From Victivallales bacterium (GTDB taxonomy: Bacteria > Verrucomicrobiota > Lentisphaeria > Victivallales > SZUA-371), in NCBI GenBank assembly GCA_028691155.1, contig JAQUZV010000099.1, positions 1-7,658 on the forward strand: 7,658 bases of DNA, written 5' to 3'. Position numbers and translations under genes: made by a program. Shown here one piece after another: positions 1-4,543 of the stretch; the first letter of the stretch is position 1, and every line of letters begins with the position of its first letter. The notes beneath the pieces are model-generated. The model ran no database searches, had not been told where the DNA came from, and saw nothing but the letters and a program-made list of their open reading frames with translations.

Positions 1-1
1 C

Positions 2-223
2 GACAATGTCCGGGCCGCAATTCCCTACATTCCCGACAACCGGTTGCTGCTGGAGACTGATTCCCCCTACCTGGCCCCCGTGCCCTATCGCGGCCGTCGC
101 AACAACCCCGGCTATCTGATCAAAGTGGCGGAAAAAGTCGCCGCGGAAAAGAATATTTCCCTGGAAAAATGCGCCAAGACCACCACCGCCAACGCCTGCG
201 AATTATTCCACATCACCAGGTAA
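2..223 (+). CDS. TatD-family metal-dependent hydrolase (C-terminal fragment)
   Basis: The reading frame is open from the window edge and ends in TAA at 221-223, giving the last 73 residues of a longer protein; the start lies outside. Near its N-terminus the fragment carries the family hallmark LLLETDSPYLAP, whose Asp (fragment residue 20) is a conserved active-site metal-site acid. The R-x-N-x-P signature follows as GRRNNPGYL, then the helical tail typical of the end of the TIM barrel. TatD proteins are cytoplasmic, divalent-metal-dependent hydrolases, with deoxyribonuclease activity shown for some members. Which paralogue this is (TatD, YcfH or YjjV-like) cannot be decided from the tail. The stop codon is 8 bp upstream of the nudC start, so the two are probably co-transcribed. 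The family call is firm; the substrate is not. Confidence 0.9.
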   Translation, partial: DNVRAAIPYIPDNRLLLETDSPYLAPVPYRGRRNNPGYLIKVAEKVAAEKNISLEKCAKTTTANACELFHITR

Positions 224-231
224 ACGTCATT

Positions 232-1056
232 ATGAACACCTCGACTCATGACTTTATTCCGGCCCTGCGTCCGGGACAATCCCGGGCGGACAGCCCGGCC
301 ATCGCCTTTACCGCCGACGGTGAACTGCTGGTTCACCGCCATGCCGATACGGTCACCCTGCCGCAACTCCGGGATTTCGCCGGACTGCCGCCGGCTCCGG
401 AACGCTTCGATATCGGCGCGCTGGATGGAATACCGTGCGAAACCTGGTCCGACGCCGTCTGCCCCGGAGAGCTGACGCCGCTGAACCTCCGCGAGGCCCT
501 GCGTCTTCTGCCTCCGCCATGGTACAATCCGGTCAGCCGCGCCGCCGAACTGCTGGCCTGGCACCACCGGACCCGATGCTGCGGTCGATGCGGCGCCCCC
601 TCCCCGCTGCACGATCACGGCGAACCGGCCAAATATTGTCCGGCCTGCGGACTGCTGGTCTATCCGACCCTCTCCCCGGCGGTAATTACCGCCGTAACCA
701 AAGGGGAAGAAATTCTGCTGGCCAACAACCATAAGTTCCGGCCCGGCCTCTACAGCATCATCGCCGGATTCGTGGAAACCGGGGAAAGCCTGGAAGACGC
801 CGTACAGCGGGAAATCCGGGAGGAAACCGGCATCGCCGTAACCGATATCCGGTATTTCGGCAGTCAGTCCTGGCCCTTTCCGGGGTCTCTGATGATCGGA
901 TTCACCGCCGAATACGCCGGCGGAGAGATCGTTCCCGACGGCAAAGAAATTCTGGACGCCCGTTGGTTCGACCGCCGCCATCTGCCGCCATTGCCGTCGC
1001 CGCCCAGCATTGCCCACAAAATAATCCAGGCCGTTATCAACCGGGAAAATCATTGA
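232..1056 (+). CDS. nudC: NAD(H) diphosphatase, NudC-type Nudix hydrolase
   Basis: The 274-residue protein has the complete NudC layout. A divergent N-terminal domain spans about 1-110. A zinc ribbon follows with Cys117/Cys120 and Cys136/Cys139. The Nudix domain carries a canonical box at 179-201 (GFVETGESLEDAVQREIREE followed by TGI), and the NudC-specific SQSWPFPGS motif is at 211-219, where most family members read SQPWPFP. Known members cleave NAD(H) to NMN(H) and AMP, and E. coli NudC also removes NAD caps from RNA. The length is close to that of E. coli NudC. I chose ATG 232 because it lies just after the tatD stop, has AGG about 11 nt upstream, and gives a normal N-terminus. The upstream in-frame ATG at 169 would run inside tatD. 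It is probably in an operon with the upstream tatD-like gene, and no terminator is seen after it. Confidence 0.95.
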   Translation: MNTSTHDFIPALRPGQSRADSPAIAFTADGELLVHRHADTVTLPQLRDFAGLPPAPERFDIGALDGIPCETWSDAVCPGELTPLNLREALRLLPPPWYNPVSRAAELLAWHHRTRCCGRCGAPSPLHDHGEPAKYCPACGLLVYPTLSPAVITAVTKGEEILLANNHKFRPGLYSIIAGFVETGESLEDAVQREIREETGIAVTDIRYFGSQSWPFPGSLMIGFTAEYAGGEIVPDGKEILDARWFDRRHLPPLPSPPSIAHKIIQAVINRENH

Positions 1057-1081
1057 CATTCCCCGGAAAACGTTTTATATT
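1053..1081 (+). promoter_or_regulatory. Near-consensus sigma70 promoter for the small secreted protein
   Basis: TTGACA (1053-1058) and TATATT (1076-1081) are separated by exactly 17 bp. The -35 box is perfect and the -10 matches five of six positions. The -35 overlaps the last codons and TGA of nudC. Initiation would be expected near 1088, giving a leader of about 38 nt before the ATG at 1127. This is the best promoter match in the window. Confidence 0.8.
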
Positions 1082-1126
1082 CTAAAAATATGGTCCTCAA
1101 TCTAATTTCAGGAATAATGTCATAAA

Positions 1127-1549
1127 ATGAAAAAGACTGTGCTCATGCTGCTTTGCCTGATTGCCGCGGCCACCGTTACCACCACCATTACCGCCTCCGG
1201 CAACAATCAGAAAAGCGACCGGAAAAGCAAGAGCCGCGACAACGATCCGTTTGTCATCCAGAACAGCGAAATCCGAAAGTTGCAGGCAAAAATCATCATT
1301 TTCCAGAAAAAGAAGGAAGAAATCTATAAGCGGAATACCGACAAAATTCTCAAACGCATCGAAATATTGGAGAAGAAAAAGGAAAAATACCAGTCCGGCA
1401 CCTCCCGCAACACCGCCAAAATCGATACCGAGCTGACCGAACTCAAAAGCCTCAAGGAAAATTACGATACTTTCGTCAGAATGCCGTCCATGAACACCGA
1501 TGCCATCTCTTACGGCACCGCGGACGACAACAACGCTCCCGGACAATAA
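1127..1549 (+). CDS. Small exported Lys-rich coiled-coil protein, unknown function
   Basis: I do not recognise this 140-residue protein. It starts with a classic signal peptide: MKK, then a hydrophobic stretch over residues 5-19, with likely cleavage near Ala23 (ITA-SG). Cys10 does not sit in a lipobox, so it is probably not a lipoprotein. A polar, basic linker occupies about 25-42. Residues about 45-115 are rich in Lys, Glu, Ile and Leu with heptad-like spacing and no Pro, which suggests a long coiled coil. The tail (about 118-140) is polar and probably disordered. The role may be structural, in the periplasm or at the envelope, but this is inference. The start has GGA 13 nt upstream. It has its own strong promoter and an intrinsic terminator, so it appears to be an independent, well-expressed unit. 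Codon use is more A-rich than its neighbours because of the Lys content. Confidence 0.75.
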   Translation: MKKTVLMLLCLIAAATVTTTITASGNNQKSDRKSKSRDNDPFVIQNSEIRKLQAKIIIFQKKKEEIYKRNTDKILKRIEILEKKKEKYQSGTSRNTAKIDTELTELKSLKENYDTFVRMPSMNTDAISYGTADDNNAPGQ

Positions 1550-1618
1550 CCGCCCGCGCCGTTCTTCACCAACCGGCGCGGCCGTAAGGTTGTCATCGTC
1601 ACGACAGCGCATCCGGAC

Positions 1619-1658
1619 CCTGCTTCCCCGCCGTGCCGACGGGAACGGAGGTTTTTTT
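1619..1658 (+). terminator. Intrinsic terminator after the coiled-coil gene
   Basis: CCT..TTCCC (1619-1628) pairs with GGGAA...AGG (1641-1651), with a small internal loop, and is followed directly by seven T (1652-1658). It lies about 70 nt after the stop of the 1127-1549 gene. A second hairpin, CAACC/GGTTG with an inner GGC/GCC (1570-1592), lies between the stop and the terminator and may form part of the 3' untranslated region. Confidence 0.65.
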
Positions 1659-1676
1659 AAGGTCATAACTTGTTTT

Positions 1677-1752
1677 CCGGCAATTACAGGGCAAATTAAC
1701 CGGAACAAATTATAGGAAAATCCCGAAAGACGACAGCTCCCGGTAATTCCGG
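1677..1752 (+). repeat. Imperfect dyad in the region upstream of ppiB
   Basis: CCGGcAATTACaGGG (1677-1691) is complementary to CCCgGTAATTCCGG (1739-1752) except for one bulged C and one mismatch, giving about 13 paired bases around a 47-nt loop. It lies between the terminator at 1619-1658 and the ppiB start. The loop contains a TATAGG -10-like hexamer (1711-1716) with no convincing -35. A weak TTGTTT (1670-1675) - 17 bp - AAATTA alternative also exists. It could be a leader RNA structure or an operator. The arms are seen directly; the function is not known. Confidence 0.4.
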
Positions 1753-1796
1753 CGGTGCGGGGATTATCCTCAACCAGCAAGGGAAATATTATTATT

Positions 1797-2288
1797 ATGG
1801 TTACGATTAAAACCAGTTTGGGCGACATCACCATCGAATTGTTCCATGACACCGCCCCGGAAACCGTTAAAAACTTTCTGCAATATGTGGATGACGGCTT
1901 TTACAACAACACGATTTTCCACCGGGTCATCGACGATTTCATGATCCAGGGCGGCGGCTTCAACTGCGATTTCGAGGAAAAGGAAACCCGCGCGCCGATC
2001 GTCAACGAAGCCGACAACCGCCTCAGCCATGATTCCGGCACCATTGCCATGGCCCGGACCATGGTGGTCGACAGCGCGACCAGTCAGTTCTTCATCAACG
2101 TCAAGGACAACCATTTTCTCAATTATCGCGACCGCTCGCCGCAGGGATTCGGTTATTGCGTTTTCGGCAAGGTCGTCGACGGCATGGAGGTCGTCAATAA
2201 AATCAAGCAGGTGAAGACCGGTTCCCGCGGCTTTCACAACGACGTTCCGAAAGAAAATATCGTCATCCGGGAAATTTCCCGCGCCTGA
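1797..2288 (+). CDS. ppiB: Peptidyl-prolyl cis-trans isomerase, cyclophilin (PpiB type)
   Basis: This 163-residue, single-domain cyclophilin closely resembles cytoplasmic E. coli PpiB along its whole length. Conserved active-site elements are FHRVI with catalytic Arg43 (41-45), FMIQGGG (48-54), the AMAR segment (84-87) and QFFINV (97-102). The PpiB-like GYCVFGKVVDGMEVV follows at 119-133. It has no signal peptide or membrane segment, so it should catalyse proline isomerisation during folding in the cytoplasm. ATG 1797 was chosen because it gives the exact PpiB N-terminus (MVTIKTSLGDI) and has AAGGGA 12 nt upstream. An in-frame GTG at 1755 would add 14 residues without family support. The start codon is embedded in an AT-rich tract likely to be unstructured. 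The neighbouring ygjP-like gene begins 20 bp downstream and is probably co-transcribed. Confidence 0.95.
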   Translation: MVTIKTSLGDITIELFHDTAPETVKNFLQYVDDGFYNNTIFHRVIDDFMIQGGGFNCDFEEKETRAPIVNEADNRLSHDSGTIAMARTMVVDSATSQFFINVKDNHFLNYRDRSPQGFGYCVFGKVVDGMEVVNKIKQVKTGSRGFHNDVPKENIVIREISRA

Positions 2289-2293
2289 ACTCC

Positions 2294-2299
2294 GGAGGA
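2294..2299 (+). promoter_or_regulatory. Strong Shine-Dalgarno for the ygjP-like gene
   Basis: GGAGGA lies 9 nt upstream of the ATG at 2309, within the 20-bp gap after the ppiB stop. It is the most consensus-like ribosome binding site in the window and fixes the start of the downstream gene. Confidence 0.75.
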
Positions 2300-2308
2300 A
2301 CGGACCGG

Positions 2309-2995
2309 ATGACAACGCCGGAATTACCGGGAGTGGATGAATTGGTGCGTTCGCCGGCGCGGCGCACCTTGTGCATCGTCGTCAACCGGGAGGCTCGGGT
2401 CTGCGTCCGGGCTCCGGCGGACATGCCGCTGCCCGCCATCCGCCGTTTCGTTGCCGAACGGCAACCCTGGATCGCCCAAAAGAAAGCCGCCATCCGGCGT
2501 CAGTTGTCACGAATCGTCATCAGATCGTTTACCGAAGGAGAAAATTTCCTTTTCAAAGGTCAACTGTACCCGCTGCATTTCTCCGCCGCCGCGGCCGCCC
2601 CGATCTCTTTCGACCGTGCCTTTATCATTCACGAAAGATACCGGGACAAAGCGCGGGAAATGTTGACCGGGTGGTATGAAATCAAGGCGGAACAGCTGAT
2701 CGGCGAACGGGTGAAATTATATGCCGAGGCGTTCGGGTTGGATTATCTCGCCTTGCGGATCGGCGATACGCGCAGCCAATGGGGTTCATGCAGCGCGGAG
2801 GGGAAATTGAGTTTTTCCTGGCGGCTGATAATGTGTCCGACGCGGATTATCGATTATGTGGTGGCGCATGAACTGGCGCACCGCCGCTATATGAACCATT
2901 CCGCCGCGTTCTGGGCTCAGGTGGCGAAGATGCGTCCGGATTACCGGGAGCAACAGCAATGGCTGAAAGACAACGCGCCGTTGCTGCGGTTTTGA
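2309..2995 (+). CDS. YgjP/DUF45-family zinc metallopeptidase-like protein
   Basis: The 228-residue protein matches the YgjP-like family (DUF45, formerly annotated as M48-type metal-dependent hydrolase). An N-terminal beta-rich part contains the common AIRRFVAERQPWI segment (43-55), and a helical middle follows. The family motif RSQWGSCS is at 155-162. The zinc site is HELAH at 187-191, with Glu188 as catalytic acid/base and a third ligand, probably His197, in NHSAAFW. It has no signal peptide, so it should be cytoplasmic. The cellular substrate is poorly known; database labels range from peptidase to nucleotide pyrophosphatase, and the sequence here does not decide. Translation is supported by the GGAGGA site. 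It probably forms an operon with ppiB. Its stop lies only 6 bp from the stop of the convergent STAS gene. Confidence 0.88.
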   Translation: MTTPELPGVDELVRSPARRTLCIVVNREARVCVRAPADMPLPAIRRFVAERQPWIAQKKAAIRRQLSRIVIRSFTEGENFLFKGQLYPLHFSAAAAAPISFDRAFIIHERYRDKAREMLTGWYEIKAEQLIGERVKLYAEAFGLDYLALRIGDTRSQWGSCSAEGKLSFSWRLIMCPTRIIDYVVAHELAHRRYMNHSAAFWAQVAKMRPDYREQQQWLKDNAPLLRF

Positions 2996-3001
2996 TTGAA
3001 C

Positions 3002-3340
3002 CTATCCCTTGAAGAATTCCAGCGCATCGTCCCGGCGATCGAAAATTTTGAAAATGGCGGAAAAACCGCTGATTTCAAAAACTTCCCGTACTCCGGTCGT
3101 CAACCCGTTCAGAGCGATTTTGCCGCCTTTCTGCTGCACCCGCTTGGCAACCACCAGCAGGATCCGAAGTCCGGCGCTGCTGATGTATTCCAGATGCGAA
3201 AGGTCGATCAAAAGTTTTTCCCGGCCGGAATCGAGCACGGAGTTGAATTCGCGCTCCGCGTCCGCCGAAGTCACGGCATCCAGGCGCCCATCCAGGGCGA
3301 TGATTGCAATGCCGTCAGATTGTTGCTGCGTTATTTCCAT
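3002..3340 (-). CDS. STAS-domain anti-sigma factor antagonist (second copy, own promoter)
   Basis: This 112-residue protein is a single STAS domain of the SpoIIAA/RsbV type. It begins with beta strands (IAIIALDGRLDA, 11-22). The conserved switch loop follows as DLSHLEYISSAGLR (46-59); by alignment with SpoIIAA, Ser55 is the expected phosphorylation site. The last third forms the usual helix-strand-helix ending with the VFEISGFSAIF segment (87-97). Such proteins bind the HATPase kinase when unphosphorylated and so free its partner sigma factor or other target. The likely kinase is the adjacent HATPase (3446-3871). GGGGA lies 9 nt upstream of the ATG, and a near-consensus promoter lies just before it. 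It could also be read through from the upstream pair, since no terminator is evident between them. The family is certain; the partner is inferred. Confidence 0.93.
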   Translation of the reverse strand: MEITQQQSDGIAIIALDGRLDAVTSADAEREFNSVLDSGREKLLIDLSHLEYISSAGLRILLVVAKRVQQKGGKIALNGLTTGVREVFEISGFSAIFKIFDRRDDALEFFKG

Positions 3341-3385
3341 AATTTGCCATCCCCAAATTGCTGATTGTGCGAACCCTGAAATTTT

Positions 3386-3413
3386 AATATATCGTACTTG
3401 CCGTCAATGTCAA
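3386..3413 (-). promoter_or_regulatory. Sigma70-type promoter for the second STAS gene
   Basis: Reading the minus strand, TTGACA (3413-3408) is followed after 16 bp by TATATT (3391-3386), which a G two bases upstream extends to TGATATATT. Initiation near 3379 would leave a leader of about 39 nt before the ATG at 3340. The promoter lies in the 105-bp gap after the HATPase stop. The perfect -35 box suggests that this STAS protein is made independently of, and possibly in excess over, the kinase. Confidence 0.72.
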
Positions 3414-3445
3414 AAGCAGTACGGTTTTTCCGGATTATTTCCCGA

Positions 3446-3871
3446 TCACGGGGTCAATTTCACCGTAATCGAGAGAAGATTGCGTCCGTTATGCCGGGAA
3501 TAAGTCATCGCATCGGTCATTTTCCGGGTCAGATGAATGCCGACGCCGCCGATGGGCCGTTCGTCCAGTCCGCCCGCCGTATCGGGAGGAGCCGCCAGCA
3601 GAGGATTGAATTCATGCCCGGTGTCGGCGATGGCCAACACGATCCGATCCGGCAGCAACGATACGGTCACCGTGACGGAATTGGCGTCGTCCGGCACATC
3701 ATACCCGTATTTAATGACGTTGGTAACCATTTCCTCCAACGCCAATTCAATCTTATAAGCCGCTTCGCCGCCCACCTGCGCCGCCGTCAGGAATTCCCGA
3801 ACCGCCGTCCCGATATCCTCAAGCGCCGTAAAATCGGTTTTGATGGTTGCAGTAAAAGTTTTCCGGTTCAT
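3446..3871 (-). CDS. RsbW-like anti-sigma factor / serine kinase (HATPase)
   Basis: The 141-residue protein is a GHKL-type ATPase of the RsbW/SpoIIAB family. The N box is ELALEEMVTNVIKYGY (42-57), with Glu46/47 and the Mg-binding Asn51. The G1 box is IADTGHEFNP (81-90), and the G2 box is IGGVGIHLTRKMTD (107-120). Members phosphorylate a serine on a STAS antagonist and bind a sigma factor or other target when the antagonist is phosphorylated. No transmembrane or sensor region is present, so it acts in the cytoplasm and upstream signals must arrive through its partners. I chose ATG 3871 because GGGA sits 9 nt upstream and the product starts directly at the first beta strand. An in-frame GTG at 3892 would add seven residues and nearly abut the preceding stop (3899). 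It is probably co-transcribed with the STAS gene at 3899-4237. Confidence 0.92.
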   Translation of the reverse strand: MNRKTFTATIKTDFTALEDIGTAVREFLTAAQVGGEAAYKIELALEEMVTNVIKYGYDVPDDANSVTVTVSLLPDRIVLAIADTGHEFNPLLAAPPDTAGGLDERPIGGVGIHLTRKMTDAMTYSRHNGRNLLSITVKLTP

Positions 3872-3898
3872 ACTCCCAATTCCCGGCAACACCGGCCT

Positions 3899-4237
3899 TT
3901 ACGGCAAACGGGACAACGCCGTTTCCCGATCCGCGGCAAAATCGAACAGCGACTCGACCCCGGACATTTTCAACACTTCCATCACCATGGCATCGATATT
4001 GATCAAAACCACCCGTTTGCCGCTGCCGTGCAGCCGTTTGGCGGCGGAAAGCAACATTCTCACCCCCATCGAGGCCACAAACGGCACCTCCGTCATATCC
4101 ACCAGGACCGTCCGGTCGGCGCCGGAAGTATTCTCGGCAAAAGCAATTTCCACTTCTCTCACCCCGGCCATATCCAGCCGACCCGACAGGACCAGAAGGA
4201 TGTAACGGCTATCCTGCGCTTCCACTTTCAAATGCAT
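3899..4237 (-). CDS. STAS-domain anti-sigma factor antagonist (first gene of the operon)
   Basis: This 112-residue STAS protein is of the same length as the downstream one but clearly divergent. The N-terminal strands (RYILLVLSGRLDMAG, 11-25) lead to the switch loop DMTEVPFVASMGVR (47-60), where Ser56 is the expected phosphorylation site. The remainder has the typical LLSAAKRLH helix and the MEVLKMSGVESLF segment (86-98). It is predicted to be the direct substrate of the HATPase encoded 27 bp downstream. ATG 4237 was chosen because it gives the exact STAS start, with GGAG 10 nt upstream. The longer open frame back to 4327 would place its N-terminus upstream of, and across, the promoter. The family call is firm; specificity versus the second STAS protein is unknown. 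Confidence 0.92.
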   Translation of the reverse strand: MHLKVEAQDSRYILLVLSGRLDMAGVREVEIAFAENTSGADRTVLVDMTEVPFVASMGVRMLLSAAKRLHGSGKRVVLINIDAMVMEVLKMSGVESLFDFAADRETALSRLP

Positions 4238-4291
4238 TATGATGACACTCCGCCTGTAAGTATTGATTGAAACTCCGGTTTCTACCAGTAG

Positions 4292-4320
4292 ACTATAAAG
4301 CGGTTCGCCGCCGCTTTCAA
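4292..4320 (-). promoter_or_regulatory. Sigma70-type promoter of the STAS-HATPase operon
   Basis: On the minus strand TTGAAA (4320-4315) and TATAGT (4297-4292) are spaced by exactly 17 bp. Initiation near 4285 gives a leader of about 48 nt to the ATG at 4237. The spacer is filled by an inverted repeat (see 4297-4331), which is a suggestive position for an operator. The hexamers are housekeeping-like, so autoregulation by an alternative sigma is not apparent. Confidence 0.75.
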
Positions 4321-4331
4321 CCGGCAAAGCG
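4297..4331. repeat. Inverted repeat across the operon promoter, with a third arm
   Basis: AAAGCGG (4297-4303) and CCGCTTT (4311-4317) form a perfect 7-bp dyad with a 7-nt loop, filling the promoter spacer and touching both hexamers. A third, overlapping partner, AAAGCG (4326-4331), is a perfect complement to CGCTTT (4312-4317). The middle arm can therefore pair with either side, and two mutually exclusive hairpins are possible. This could be an operator array or an RNA switch-like structure. The repeats are seen directly; function is inference. Confidence 0.5.
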
Positions 4332-4394
4332 TATTATCGAAACCTTTTTTACGCCCGGCAGAAGGCAAAGCCGCCGGACACCCGCCGCGGATGA

Positions 4395-4419
4395 CCGCCG
4401 GGACGGCGGAAGTTTTTTT
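4395..4419 (+). terminator. Orphan intrinsic terminator in the divergent intergenic region
   Basis: CCGCCG (4395-4400), GGA loop, CGGCGG (4404-4409), then AAG and seven T (4413-4419) form a strong intrinsic terminator on the + strand. No + strand gene precedes it; upstream DNA is the minus-strand STAS operon and its promoter. It either insulates purB from antisense transcription or ends an unannotated short RNA. The rest of 4238-4543 holds the two divergent promoters, a T6 run (4344-4349) and the purB leader, and no convincing gene. Confidence 0.6.
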
Positions 4420-4441
4420 CCCGGCGACGGCGGCGGTCCGG

Positions 4442-4470
4442 TTGCTTTGTCGCGGCCGGGGAACTATATT
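4442..4470 (+). promoter_or_regulatory. Promoter of purB
   Basis: TTGCTT (4442-4447) and TATATT (4465-4470) are spaced by 17 bp. Initiation near 4477 would leave a leader of about 67 nt. A weaker second candidate, TTGTCA (4477-4482) followed by TAGATA (4501-4506), sits just downstream. The leader is AT-rich and contains no riboswitch I recognise. Its AGGAG (4525-4529) is 14 nt from the ATG, a somewhat long spacing. Confidence 0.6.
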
Positions 4471-4543
4471 ACCATCTTGTCAAGTATAACCATATATCGA
4501 TAGATAAACCGTTAATACCATATCAGGAGCCGCCGGAAACATT

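Noticed and set aside
169..231. N-terminal extension of nudC from ATG 169
   Set aside because: It would overlap the tatD reading frame by 55 bases and adds a His/Arg-rich segment with no family support; ATG 232 is better placed.
112..1059. A 315-codon minus-strand frame opposite tatD and nudC
   Set aside because: Both + strand genes are clear family members; the antisense product has no motif and no ribosome binding site.
1127..1186. Lipoprotein signal for the coiled-coil protein because of Cys10
   Set aside because: Residues before Cys10 (MLL) do not fit a lipobox and the Cys lies inside the hydrophobic core; an ordinary signal peptide fits better.
2978..2993. Terminator-like CCG-loop-CGG plus TTTT at the end of the ygjP-like gene
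   Set aside because: The stem is only 3 bp, lies inside the coding region and has a very short T run.
4238..4327. N-terminal extension of the first STAS protein
   Set aside because: It would start upstream of the -10 element that transcribes the gene, and the STAS domain already begins at ATG 4237.
4267..4503. Short + strand open frame in the divergent intergenic region
   Set aside because: It runs through a strong terminator and the purB promoter, has no ribosome binding site and no recognisable sequence.
4471..4543. Purine-type riboswitch in the purB leader
   Set aside because: The leader is only about 67 nt and AT-rich, without the conserved three-way-junction features; no aptamer could be recognised.
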